From positions 23,783,143-23,847,142 of the forward strand of contig OZ025265.1 in assembly GCA_964019135.1 (NCBI GenBank): DNA of 64,000 nt. The letters run 5' to 3'. Of this stretch, positions 12,085 to 21,304 are shown in pieces (position 1 is the stretch's first letter; every line of letters begins with the position of its first letter). This DNA is from Arenicola marina (Eukaryota; Annelida; Polychaeta; Arenicolidae). Position numbers and translations under genes: made by a program. The notes beneath the pieces are model-generated. The model made no database searches, was not told where the DNA came from, and saw only the letters and a program-made list of their open reading frames with translations.

Positions 12085-12688
12085 TAAGGTCGAGAGCGGG
12101 TGGGGGGTAAAAAAAAAATTCCTAGACAGATTTTTTTGATTTTTTCTCTAGATAAGTATCATGTATGGATCTACTTGAAAATGTAATAAAAAATATATGT
12201 CACTTCACTAAAAAAAAAGTTTGGGGCAGTTTTGTCAAATTGGCTTTAACATGGCGGTCAATGGGAAAATCCTCTAAATGTGTTTTGTTTTCAATGTTTT
12301 GAAATCCCCTATAAAAACTGGTCGACAGACTTCCCCAAAAAACTGCCTGCTGAAGCCTAGCGTCATAGTGAATACAAAAATAACAAAAAAAACGATATGT
12401 TACTGAACTAACTTTTGTTCTATAAGCTCTTTTGGAACCAAAATAGGCTATAAAATAGGCCAAAAATGACGAATTGTCACAATTGTGCCTTTCGGCGCAT
12501 ATATGCAATCACTAAATTTCTTGGTATTTGCTTGTAATACATCAAATACATGCATATTTGGTGGAGGAAATATTATTTGACGTGACATAGATTGATATTG
12601 GTTGCCATTTAATCCTAAAAATAAAAAATAAAAAAATTGAATTTAGTTCTGAAAAAGTCCGCCAGGCGCCACCCGCTCTCGCCCTTAA
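12085..12688. mobile_element. piggyBac-type MITE with TTAA target sites
   Basis: The sequence GGTCGAGAGCGGGTGG follows TTAA at 12085-12088. Its inverse, CCACCCGCTCTCGCCC, precedes TTAA at 12685-12688. Terminal inverted repeats flanked by TTAA are the signature of piggyBac-like transposition. The AT-rich 600-bp body has no transposase, so it is non-autonomous. Confidence 0.75.
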
Positions 12689-12803
12689 GACGATAGCCAC
12701 GCAATATATATCCCCACTCAAACTGTGACAATGGCACTTATCGCAGAATAAGACGGGCTGAGCCGGTGTAACATAATAACCTGTCCGGCCATGGTTCTTC
12801 CAT

Positions 12804-12872
12804 GCCACTAACCCTAACCAAAACTCTAATACTAACCCTGGCCCTAACCTAATCCTGACCTAACCCTAAACG
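12804..12872. repeat. Degenerate telomere-like CCCTAA patch
   Basis: Several CCCTAA/ACCCTA words are interspersed with variants over about 70 bases. The patch is too short and degenerate to be a chromosome end and is best read as an interstitial telomere-like sequence. Confidence 0.6.
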
Positions 12873-13127
12873 TAACATACATGCGCTATTTACATAGTAA
12901 CCCCATTCGCTGCGCATGCGCACACGTCAGCTGGACACTTTATCACGGCGGACAGACTATCATGCTACACCCGGCCATACATCATATCGACGTCCTGTCC
13001 TCTGACCCTTACTATATCAAAATTACCATGTCTCCTATACTGCATCCTCCGAGGCACGCCTGGGTTTTGGGGTTAGGATTAGTGTTCAGATTAGTGGAAG
13101 CTAGGCTGCATATCCTGAGGTAGGTTG

Positions 13128-13256
13128 AATGAAGGACGCCGAAGAATGAAGCGATTAAACATGCCCCACATTGGGTTCACCGAGCCCGGGTTCGAACTCT
13201 ATTGAACCGATTGGTCAGTAGTTTGGTTGCCCTAACCGCTGCACCAAGGAGGTCCT
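13128..13256 (-). mobile_element. SINE-B copy (tRNA-derived)
   Basis: Read on the minus strand it begins GACCTCCTTGGTGCAGCGG, continues through an A-box-like region and has a B-box-like GAGTTCGAACCCGGG. It then runs into the family body ending near GAATGAAGGACGCC. Other copies lie at 13258-13602, 53346-53450, 54035-54227 and 62549-62645. Confidence 0.7.
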
Positions 13257-13257
13257 C

Positions 13258-13602
13258 TCGCACCTTACGGCCTGAGCCCCGGACCAGGGGCCGTATGCAT
13301 AATTCCCTCGTAAGTTACGCACGAAAAGTGCCTTTTTCGTCTTAGGCTCGCCAGCTCCAATGTTCATCTTCAGGAAGTCATATGCAGTATAATTTTGGCT
13401 CTTTCTTATTTCAGAAAATCCAACTCTTGGGTGACTGCTTACGTATTATGAACCTTATAATCGCTCGACAAATATTCCACTTAGCGCTAATTAAGTCTAG
13501 TGGCGTGGTCTAAGTGGGGATTACGAATACGGCCTCTGGATTCGAACTCGATGGCATTAATCTGCGGTCCAATGCGTTAACCGCTACACCAAGGAGGTCC
13601 CC
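13258..13602 (-). mobile_element. SINE-B copy split by a MITE
   Basis: The right part (about 13538-13602) carries the SINE-B tRNA-like head: GACCTCCTTGGTGTAGCGG and GAGTTCGAATCC on the minus strand. The stretch 13258-13283 left of the inserted MITE appears to continue the interrupted sequence; GGA on both sides of the MITE may be the duplicated target. The SINE head also abuts, and seems to contribute to, the 30-bp minisatellite to its right. Confidence 0.55.
13287..13536. mobile_element. MITE family M1, copy 1 (nested in SINE-B)
   Basis: It begins GGGGCCGTATGCATAATTCC and ends GGATTACGAATACGGCCTC, an imperfect terminal inversion. Internal landmarks CTCGTAAGTTACGCACGAAA, TAATCGCTCGACAAAT and CCACTTAGCGCTA are shared with the copies at 19780 and 28451. 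It has no coding capacity. Confidence 0.8.
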
Positions 13603-14610
13603 TCTCACCTAAGGGTCTGTAATGAGGTTCCCTCTCTCCTTAGGGTCTGTCATGAGGTCCCCTCTCACCTTAGGATCTGTGATGAGGTCCCCTCTCACCT
13701 TAGGGTCTGTCACGAGGTCCCCTCTCACCTTAGGGTCTGTGATGAGGTCCCCTCTCACCTTAGGGTCTCTGATGAGGTCCCCTCTCACTTTAGGGTCTGT
13801 GATGAGGTCCCCTCTCACCTTATGGTCTGTGATGAGGTCCCCTCTCACCTTAGGGTCTGTGATGAGGTTCCCTCTCCCCTTAGGGTCTGTGATGAGGTCG
13901 CCTCTCACATTAGGGTCTGTGATGAGGTCCCCTCTCACCTTAGGGTCTGTGAGGAGGTCCCCTCTCACCTTAGGGTCTGTGGTGAGGTCCCCTCTCACCT
14001 TAGGGTCTGTGATGAGGTCCCCTCTCACCTTAGGGTCTGTGAGGAGGTCCCCTCTCACCTCAGGGTCTGTCATGAGGTCCCCTCTCACCTTAGGGTCTGT
14101 CATGAGGTCCCCTCTCACCTTAGGGTCCGTCATGAGGTCCCCTCTCACCTTAGGGTCTGTGATGAGGTCCCCTCTCGCATTAGGGTCTGTCATGACGTCC
14201 CCTCTCACCTTAGGGTCTGTGATGAGGTCCCCTCTCACCTTAGGGTCTGTGATGAGGTCCCCTCTCACCTTAGGGTCTGTGAGGAGGTCCCCTCTCACCT
14301 TAAGGTCTGTGGTGAGGTCCCCTCTCACCTTAGGGTCTGTGATGAGGTCCCTTCTCACCTTAGGGTCTGTGATGAGGTCCCCTCTCACCTTAGGGTGTGT
14401 GATGAGGTCCCCTCTCACCTTAGGGTCTGTGATGAGGTCCCCTCTCACTTTAGGGTCTGTGATGAGGTCCCCTCTCACCTTAGGGTCTGTGATGAGGTCC
14501 CCTCTCACCTTAGGTTCTGTCATGAGGTCCCCTCTCACCTTAGGGTCTGTGATGAGGTCCCCTCTCACCTTAGGGTCTGTGATGAGGTCCCCTCTCACCT
14601 TAGGGTCTGT
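13591..14610 (-). repeat. 30-bp minisatellite that repeats a splice donor
   Basis: About 33 copies of a 30-base unit. On the minus strand each reads ACAGACCCTAAG, then GTGAGAGG, then GGACCTCATC. The unit therefore holds the last 12 bases of the exon at 14747-14599, its GT splice donor, and a few bases that match the start of SINE-B. All but about three or four copies keep the GT of the donor. Because 30 is divisible by three, the exon frame stays open through the array as DPKVRGDLIT repeats. Single-base variants are scattered, and the array is fairly homogeneous. Confidence 0.9.
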
Positions 14611-14747
14611 GCCTTCCATGGCGAATGCGTGCCCGTCGGGCAGAATCTTCAGCTGGATGAGTAATGGAGTGCCGTCTGGTTCACGCCCTGCCAGCTTCCG
14701 GCTCGAGCGACTCCTGTCCCGGCAAACCGCCTCAGACATGTCCAACG
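14599..14747 (-). CDS. Internal coding exon of an unrecognised gene
   Basis: On the minus strand a branch-like TTCTAATCAT and a pyrimidine tract end in CCTCCTTCAG at 14748. A 149-base exon follows and ends ...GACCCTAAG before GTGAGA. It opens with two bases finishing a split codon and then encodes 49 codons beginning LDMSEAVCRDRSRSS, passing through REPDGTPLLIQLKILPDG and ending MEGTDPK, so the donor is in phase 0. Mixed composition, a good acceptor and a good donor make this look like a true exon. I do not recognise the protein family. The donor is the first of about 33 tandem near-copies, so use of a more distal donor would add whole ten-residue DPKVRGDLIT repeats in frame. Neighbouring exons were not found in the window. 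The alternative is a chance open frame, which I think less likely. Confidence 0.6.
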
Positions 14748-15326
14748 CTGAAGGAGGACATTTATATTATGATTAGAATTTTACTATAAATTGTTCTTTC
14801 TGTTTTTGGATTCTTCTCTCTGGTCGCTTTTGTTATTTTACTACTGCAGCCAAAAGTCCTAAGCTGCGATGAATTAACAAGTGCTATTGACCGACAATGA
14901 CAAAATGACATGAGATGATGAGATAAATAAAATACGATAATGAAAATATAACAACCATTCTATCATCTATTTAAACCTTATCCATTAATGAATTGTAATG
15001 AAAGGTTTAATCGGAATGAACTATAAAATGAACTATTCAATACGTATAACTATCTAATTCGACCGAAATATTTATTCCGGGTGGAATATTGAATTCCCAT
15101 CTAAAATCTAAGCGGAATGAAACATTGAACTACATATATTTATTCTTGTAATGCAGCGGGCCCCTGTGTTTTTTTAATACATATTAATCTATCGGTCTGC
15201 GAAACTGTAGATTGATATAATTTTTAAAAAACCTTCCTCCCCTTAGTCCTCGTCCTTTGAATGCATCTTTTGGCAGTCACTTGTGATGTTTACATAATCT
15301 GTAGCTTCAATGGACCCATAGAACGC
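14748..15326. other. Intron or intergenic; nothing recognised
   Basis: AT-rich DNA just upstream, in gene sense, of the minus-strand exon ending at 14747. The first 40 bases hold that exon's branch and pyrimidine tract. No further exon is recognised. Confidence 0.5.
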
Positions 15327-15495
15327 CAGGGGCGGATCCAGGGGGGGGGGCGAGGCGGCCCGGCGCCGGCCCCCTCTTTTAGGGCCGAAATATATACCAT
15401 TTAACATATAAAAACCGAAAAGCTAGGCCATTAAACGATACCGCCTCCCCCCCCCCCCCCCCACCCCTTTTCCATTATATCTGGATCCGACCGTG
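15327..15495. mobile_element. GGGGCGGATCC-ended MITE (hAT-like)
   Basis: The left end is CAGGGGCGGATCCAGG and the right end CTGGATCCGACCGTG, an imperfect terminal inversion. Long G- and C-runs lie inside. Related ends occur at 17330-17595, 38789-38966, and singly at about 16706-16722. CAGGGGCGG-type termini are typical of non-autonomous hAT elements, but I could not find clear 8-bp target duplications. Confidence 0.6.
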
Positions 15496-16055
15496 AATAT
15501 CAGGGATTTATTGATCCGGACTTGCAGTTTGTTGATCCTGTAGTTTGTTGATGTTACTTACAACGATTAGGTTACTTATGTTAGGCAGGCTAACAAGCAT
15601 GTCCCAAAGGGATGGATCGCTGGTCTATGGCCCAATGGCATGACTTGCTGTCCTCCATCGCAAATAAGGCCGTCTATATGCACCGCCAAGCGAGTGGGGA
15701 GGGGTAGTGGGGGGGGGGGGGGCTGGCGAGATACTCCTGCCAGACATAAAAGTCAGCTGGCTATGAAGAAAATATATTGCAAGTGTATGCTAAGTAAGCG
15801 TACCAGGGTCCCCATTCCCAACACCGGGAGGGTCGATCTCCATATTATGTCCACCAGCCCCACAACAGGGGTGCGTGCTTGGCGCTTAATGGTGACCCCT
15901 ATCCGAGTTCGGCGTTCCCCCGTCGTCAGCGTCCCCACCCCCGCGCCGCCAATGCCCCCCCCCCCCACATACACACCCAATGACAAAGTGCATGGAACGT
16001 TTGCATCTTTCTGTTTCAAAAGTGGGTTGCGTGAAATGCAAATTGCAAATTGAAA
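15496..16055. other. No gene recognised
   Basis: A G-run lies at 15711-15722 and a C-run at 15957-15966. An open frame of about 130 codons passes through them with no recognisable domain. Confidence 0.45.
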
Positions 16056-16057
16056 AT

Positions 16058-16255
16058 GGGGGCAAATTTTAAGATTCTTGAAAAACGGTCATACCCAACT
16101 GTAATTTCTTGCAACATTACAATTTTCAAGAATAAAACATAAAAATAACGACCTCTGTGTATTTAATGCAGCAAAAAACATCTTTCCCATTCTGTCCATT
16201 TTTGAAAAAGTTATAATTGTGACAACTATTTCTTTTCATCACCTGATACCGTGTG
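16058..16255. repeat. Dispersed repeat family D5, copy 1
   Basis: Shares with 29515-29705, in the same orientation, the ordered blocks GGGGGCAAATTT, GATTCTTGAAAAACGGTCA, CTGTAATTTCTTGCAACATT, CTCTGTGTATTTAAT and CACCTGATACCGTGTG (CCCCTGATACCGTGTG there). The element type is unknown and no terminal inversion was found. Confidence 0.7.
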
Positions 16256-17080
16256 TTATTAGGCTTAGGCTGGGTCCCCGGCACCAATTTGTAGTGACTC
16301 GAAGGCAGAAACTGGTAAAATCCCAGATATCCTCATCCATCATTGCTATGTAATAACCATAATGATATATCATTGGTATTGGAATATGTTTTTTTTAACG
16401 AGTTAAACTAGGAATAATGGAAACTACGAATGTCAAGATTCTATGTAACTTGGCAGCATACACGTATCACGGTTTTAAGATTATGGATGTCTGTGCACTG
16501 CTACCAAATAATGTGTAAATGTGTTGTCCCATGAGCTCATGGCCTAAGCTGTACGGAAATAAACATATATATATTAATAACAATTTCAAAGATGTTCAAA
16601 AGTTTGACTAAAAATGCTTCGTCTGTTGAAGATAAGCGTGCTGGAGTGGATATAGGAATTTGCAGTTGCAACCCCCGCTACACCCCCCCCCCCCCCCCCC
16701 ACACACCCTAGATCCGCCCCTGCGCGTGTAAGAATAAGTCTTTCAACAGGTCACGGTTGTCATTCATATCCACTATTTGGAAATTACTGTATGATGTCAC
16801 TGGATTGACATGAGCTCTGATGCTACACATACAAACATCTTTAATTTCTTTCAAAGAGTGGTGGCACCACCACACTCGGGTTTAGAATAATGCAATGTGC
16901 TAACAAATGCAGCATCATCCGCATATGTGCGAAAGAAGCAACTATTACTGGTAACACGTCCCCTCCCCTTCGACCGCCCGCCTAACATTTATTTGTATTT
17001 GAATTAAAGCTCCCTCAATGTCATAGTGCACTGCATGAGAGATCGTCCACGTTATGACTTGGCATTGTAATAGGTTACCG
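16256..17080. other. No gene; one hAT-like element end
   Basis: A C-run at 16682-16700 is followed by CCTAGATCCGCCCCTG, the right terminus of the GGGGCGGATCC family. A matching left end is not obvious. The rest is unremarkable. Confidence 0.45.
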
Positions 17081-17261
17081 GGCCTGTCTCTAATTTATCA
17101 CGGGGTGCCGTTGGAGCCAGGCAGGATTCTGAAAAGATGCATATGTTGTCGAACAGTTAAAAACTGTGCGCCCTATACGTGAAAATATGCGCTGCAACAC
17201 CGCACAGACAACAAATGCTGCCTGGCTCTAATGGCACCCCGTGGTAAGTTAGAGACAGGCC
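17081..17261. mobile_element. Short MITE with 44-bp terminal inverted repeats
   Basis: The left 44 bases (starting GGCCTGTCTCTAATTTATCA) and the inverted right 44 bases (GGCCTGTCTCTAACTTACCA) differ at about five positions. They enclose only about 90 bp. The 181-bp length and lack of coding sequence mark a foldback MITE; the superfamily is unclear. Confidence 0.85.
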
Positions 17262-17329
17262 TGGTAATGTAATATGTTGCTGATGAGCTGGCTGTATTAC
17301 GATAGCTTTACAAATTTACGTTGTTGTAA

Positions 17330-17595
17330 GGACGGACCCGGTGGGGGGGGGGGCGAGGGGGGCTCTAGGGGGTCCGGAACCCCACCCTCCCCATTTTTTA
17401 GGAAAAATTGCTGTTTTTCAATGCAAAATTTAGGCCATCTGAGGGGTGAACCGCCCCCCCCCCCTTCCCTTTTTGAGGACGAACGCTATCTGATTTTGTT
17501 CAGGACCCCCCTCCCCCCCCCTCTGGGTCCCAAGTTTGGACCCCCCCCCCCCCCCCGCCCCGCCATCTCATTTCAGATCCCTGGATCCGCCCGTG
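17330..17595. mobile_element. GGGGCGGATCC-ended MITE, second copy
   Basis: It begins GGACGGACCCGGTGGGG and ends CCCTGGATCCGCCCGTG. Inside are several G- and C-homopolymer runs with open frames that are low-complexity artefacts. Confidence 0.5.
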
Positions 17596-17725
17596 TTGTT
17601 TGCCCTTAGGGCCGAAGGACAAATTATGACCGGCAGAACTCGCCACAACCATCACATCGATGTGACGAACACTGCTCGCCCCCGGCCTCTTTTAGTATAA
17701 ACCACGATGTGTGGCCGATAACCTG

Positions 17726-17889
17726 GGGGGGGGGTGGGGGGCAAAGAGTAGTTTCGTTCCTTGGGAATGGGTTTTTCATTTCACTGTGAAGAATGAGGAA
17801 AATAATTCTTCGTGAACTGGGAATTGGGCATTAGCGCCGACCGTGGTGATCAAGGATTTTCTTTCATCGTGAACTGGGAATTTTAATAT
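17726..17889. repeat. Dispersed repeat D2, left part, interrupted by a LINE
   Basis: Blocks such as TCGTTCCTTGGGAATGGG, AATAATTCTTCGTGAACTGG and GATCAAGGATTTTC match the intact copy at 30310-30672. The repeat breaks at GGGAATTTTAATAT (17876-17889) and resumes at the same 14 bases at 19461, so the LINE lying between was inserted into it. Confidence 0.8.
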
Positions 17890-19460
17890 ATTTTTTTTTT
17901 ATTGTATCCGTAACAGTACAAAATACATGCAACGTTTCACAATACGGAGACTAACAGCGGCACTTATCCCTCAGCTTATGTAAAGTGCTGAAGAAACGGT
18001 TCAGCGGGTCCCCATTTCTTTGCAGTGTGGGACATTCCAAGTTCTCTAGTTAATAACTATAGCTAATTGTGTTTACAGCACCTTTGAAGCCTGGCTTGGA
18101 ATTACCCCACTTACATTTATAAATAAACTTTTTTACTATCGTCAAGACATGTTTAACTAAATCACAAAAAATGGGTAGACGAATGCCCAATAAAACCGTT
18201 TTCTCTGTTATTAATGTGTCAGCTGTGAAGCCAGTCGCTTTAGCCAGTACCCGCCCCAGTTGATTCCATATGGGATTAACAACTGGACAATGGTAAAAAA
18301 GATGGACGAGAGATTCTGTTTCACATTTACAAAAAGAGCATGCATCACAATTTGTCAGCCTACACATTCGGAGATACTTATTCGTGACACAAATTCTGTG
18401 TAAAATCCTATACTGAAAGCTTCTCAGTCGTTCATTAACAGACGCATCAACAGGTAGCAGGTATAGAGCTCGCCATTCCTTCTCATCTATGGTCACTCCA
18501 AGAACTCTCGACCACTTTTCCTCATGTTTGCGATTTGTAGGTAACAAAGTAATCAAAACCCTATAAACATCATTGCACACTCGCTTCGATCTATACAGAT
18601 ATTCTAAATAGGGGTATACTAGTACGGTATCCTGGCCACTTCTCTCCTTAAAATCTATCCTCCACTCTCTCGGAATGGCATGCATCATGCTATAAAAATC
18701 TGCAAAGTTCATACTCACATCATATTTTCTAATAAATTCTTCCCATCCGAGTGGCTCACCATTTATATTGAAAAGATCCTTGGTATAGATTATACCCTTC
18801 TCGATAAACTCCTTTTTCCTCCTAGTGAGATTTTCGTTTGTCATAAAATATGTATTCCATATAGGGAAACCTGAACAATCGCAGTCTAAATTTAACTTAC
18901 TCTGTCTGTACCATAACCACGATTTAAAAACATCTGCCCGAAGGGGGTTCGCTACCTTTATAAAAAGCCCTAGCGATTTTACATCTAGCTTCCAACAGTC
19001 TTCTCTTTCGCTACAGATGGTACAACTAAATAGATCTTGCCAGGCTCCGTCTTGACGTGTAAGCTTCTGTATGCAAGCTATTTTAAGGGATTGTAGCATT
19101 GATGTAACATCCGTTAAATTTACTCCACCTTTTTCTGCGATCTGAGCCATTCTGTTACGAGAGATTTTCGACTTTCCATTCTTCCACACAAATAAACTGA
19201 TAGCTCTCTCTATCTTTTCAATGCAGCTTTTTCCGGGCATTGGCAGTGCAGACATAATATGGATTAGCTTTGGTAAAGCTAGGGTCTTGACAACAGTTAC
19301 TCTACCTCTAATTGACAGATTGCGCTTTCCATACATGTTCAATATATTTTCAAATTCCGCAATCATTAAGTTGTAATTCTTTTCAATCATCTTACCCAGT
19401 TCAACATCAAAGTGTACACCTAAAAGTTTAAATTGTCTCACCCACGTCAAAGGTAAATCA
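17890..19460 (-). mobile_element. 5'-truncated LINE with intact target-site duplication
   Basis: The element runs on the minus strand, from a truncated 5' end at 19460 to an A-tail seen as the T-run at about 17890-17900. GGGAATTTTAATAT flanks it on both sides (17876-17889 and 19461-19474), a perfect 14-bp target-site duplication. It holds the C-terminal 469 codons of ORF2 without a stop, then about 150 bp of 3' UTR. The host sequence is dispersed repeat D2. The intact frame and perfect duplication suggest a fairly recent insertion. Confidence 0.88.
18050..19459 (-). CDS. LINE ORF2 C-terminal part (L1/Tx1-like)
   Basis: The 469-residue frame starts in the region just after the reverse transcriptase palm (KLLGVHFDVELGKMIEKNY). 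It has the thumb-like RGRVTVVKTLALPKLIHIMSA and FVWKNGKSKISRNRMAQ segments typical of L1/Tx1-type ORF2 proteins. It ends in a zinc-binding reverse-transcriptase motif (CDACSFCKCETESLVHLFYHCP type, three Cys and a His-Cys pair). The palm with its FADD-type catalytic box and the endonuclease are absent because the copy is 5'-truncated. The frame continues upstream into flanking DNA, which adds about a dozen chance residues. The protein cannot be active by itself. Confidence 0.88.
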   Translation of the reverse strand, partial: DLPLTWVRQFKLLGVHFDVELGKMIEKNYNLMIAEFENILNMYGKRNLSIRGRVTVVKTLALPKLIHIMSALPMPGKSCIEKIERAISLFVWKNGKSKISRNRMAQIAEKGGVNLTDVTSMLQSLKIACIQKLTRQDGAWQDLFSCTICSEREDCWKLDVKSLGLFIKVANPLRADVFKSWLWYRQSKLNLDCDCSGFPIWNTYFMTNENLTRRKKEFIEKGIIYTKDLFNINGEPLGWEEFIRKYDVSMNFADFYSMMHAIPREWRIDFKERSGQDTVLVYPYLEYLYRSKRVCNDVYRVLITLLPTNRKHEEKWSRVLGVTIDEKEWRALYLLPVDASVNERLRSFQYRILHRICVTNKYLRMCRLTNCDACSFCKCETESLVHLFYHCPVVNPIWNQLGRVLAKATGFTADTLITEKTVLLGIRLPIFCDLVKHVLTIVKKFIYKCKWGNSKPGFKGAVNTISYSY

Positions 19461-19640
19461 GGGAATTTTAATATTAAATAACAGTGAATCGCCAAATGAT
19501 ATCACGCAACCAGAGATTTCTTTTCATGCGGAGAGGTTTAATTTTAATTCATCGTGACCTGGGATTAAAGAAATTTATTCTTCGTGATTTGTGAACACGC
19601 CCCCCCCCCCCCTGCCCCCCCCCCCCCCTCCCCAACATGT
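19461..19640. repeat. Dispersed repeat D2, right part
   Basis: The repeat resumes after the LINE with TTAATATTAAATAACAGTGAA, then TCATCGTGACCTGGGATTAA and a closing C-run, matching the end of the copy at 30310-30672. With 17726-17889 it makes one interrupted repeat. Confidence 0.8.
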
Positions 19641-19779
19641 CATTGATTCGAACGTTGGCACCACGCACCCGGGGCATGTTTCATCATCGCTAATTAATTG
19701 TCTCGCGTCGTCTGGTGGCCTAACTTAGCCTTCAGGTTACGCAATAGCGACATCAAACGTCTAGCCAGGATCAGCCCCA

Positions 19780-20029
19780 GGGGCAGTACTCAAAACCCAT
19801 TCGTAAGTTACGCACGAAAAGTGCATTATCGTCTTAGCCTCACCAGCTCGTTGTGGTGGTGCTCATGATTAACAAATCCTCCTCAATATAATTTTAGCCC
19901 TTTCTTAATTCAGAAAATCTACACATTGTGTGACTAAATCTGCATTTTGAACCCGATAATCGTTCGACAAATCTTCCACTTAGCGCTGTCTTGTGGTGTA
20001 GCCTAAGTGGCGATTTTGAATACGGCCCC
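19780..20029. mobile_element. MITE family M1, copy 2
   Basis: The right end is TTTTGAATACGGCCCC and the left end is a diverged GGGGCAGTACTCAAAACCC. Internal blocks TCGTAAGTTACGCACGAAAA, CTCACCAGCTCGTTGTGGTG and CTTCCACTTAGCGCT are shared with the copy at 28451, in opposite orientation. Confidence 0.8.
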
Positions 20030-20558
20030 AGGGCTCCGCGTATGATAATAAAACAGATGATCACGTTATGATTCTTGCACTGCTCCCTCGAGGGCCATGT
20101 TCCGCACATCACCTCTGCTTCTCGTAACATTTTCAAAGTTAGAAAGAGTCGAAGTTTTAAGTTACCTAATGACTTTGTCCTCGGTCGAATCAAAAATATC
20201 GCTCAAACAGAATTTGCCCCCCAATTTTTTCCTTCTCGATTGCGAAAAAAACTCGTTGAGAGTGTTCTACAAGTTTGACATATCACTTCAAATTCTTTAT
20301 TCGTCTGAATTCATTTTCCAGTTTGGTGTATGAAGGGTGATTAGATAGTTAACTTTGACCTGTTTTCACGTCGGGCAGAAGTTTTAGCGCTAAGGAATAT
20401 GTTACTGCATGAGTAACTGCAATAAAACATTGACAGAGGACATTCACTTATTAGAAAACGTGACACACCGATCTCACGCGAGCACGCGACATTTCCGGCT
20501 ATCCCGTCGTTCCTCAGTTCCTGTTGTGCTAACATATTAAGGGCCCCAGAGGGGCTTT
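20030..20558. other. No gene recognised
   Basis: Short open frames on both strands without recognisable domains. Confidence 0.45.
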
Positions 20559-20559
20559 T

Positions 20560-20745
20560 TCGAAACGGTGACACGGCGATTTTTAAAATCGACAACGCGA
20601 CATTGGGGTTGTCTTAGAATCGACATGCGACATGAGACTTAGCGACACGCGACATGGAACTTTTCTTAAAATCGACACGCGACATGGACCTTTTCTTATA
20701 ATCGACATGTGTTCTTATGTGCGACATGGCTACCCCCCCCCCCAC
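20560..20745. repeat. Dispersed repeat family D3, copy 1
   Basis: Internally repetitive: GACACGCGACATGGA and CTTTTCTTAAAATCGACA phrases recur, ending at a C-run. An inverted relative with the same order lies at 58430-58575. It resembles family D1 in its GACA phrases but has different ends. Confidence 0.6.
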
Positions 20746-20979
20746 CCCAGGAGCCCTATATTAAGGGGAGCGGGGGTGGGGGGGTGCAGGCTTTGTATGT
20801 AGCCGCGTTCCCTTCTGGCGCTCTTTCCTCTCCTTTATGTACGCCCAGGATGGGGTGGTTATCGCGGATCGGCCCCGGCATGACACGTGTAGGGGCAATT
20901 TATGAACAGGTACCATTCACGTCCAGGTGTGTTCATGTAATCTGCCCCTCTGGTAAGGGTCTCGAGACAAAGTCACGGG

Positions 20980-21245
20980 GAGGTGGGACAGGGCGTGAGG
21001 AACAATGGCAAGTGAAAAAGTGGGCGGGTGGGGGTGGGGGTGGGAGGAGCGGGAGAGGTGTGGGTGGAGGAGCGGGAGGGGTGTGGGTGGGAGGAGCGGG
21101 AGGGGTGTGGGTGGAAGGTGAGAAAGTGGGCGGGTGGGGTGCAGGTGGGAGGAGCGGGAGTGGTGTGGGTGGGAGGAAGGAGAGGGATGTGGGTGGAAGG
21201 AGCGGGAGGGATGTGAGTGGGAGGAGGTGGAGGCGTAGGGGCGTA
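20980..21245. repeat. GGTGGGAGGAGCGGGAG minisatellite
   Basis: Purine-rich tandem units of about 24 bases, GTGTGGGTGGGAGGAGCGGGAG with variants. The repeat keeps Gly-rich (plus) and Pro/Ser/His-rich (minus) frames open. Strong G-tract strand asymmetry could support G-quadruplexes. Confidence 0.75.
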
Positions 21246-21304
21246 GGGGTGTGACCAGAGCACTCAATGCGAGCGCTCTAACCCACTGAGCTATCGGGGC
21301 GGCC
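21246..21304 (-). mobile_element. SINE-A head fragment
   Basis: On the minus strand, GATAGCTCAGTGGGTTAGAG is a canonical Pol III A box in the tRNA-like head of SINE-A. Only the head is present. Confidence 0.7.

Noticed and set aside
12804-12872. Chromosome end (telomere)
   Set aside because: Only a short, degenerate CCCTAA patch with unique sequence and genes on both sides.
13622-14776. Plus-strand 384-codon and 280-codon frames over the 30-bp array
   Set aside because: They are shadows created by a repeat length divisible by three. The minus strand has the unique exon, acceptor and donor.
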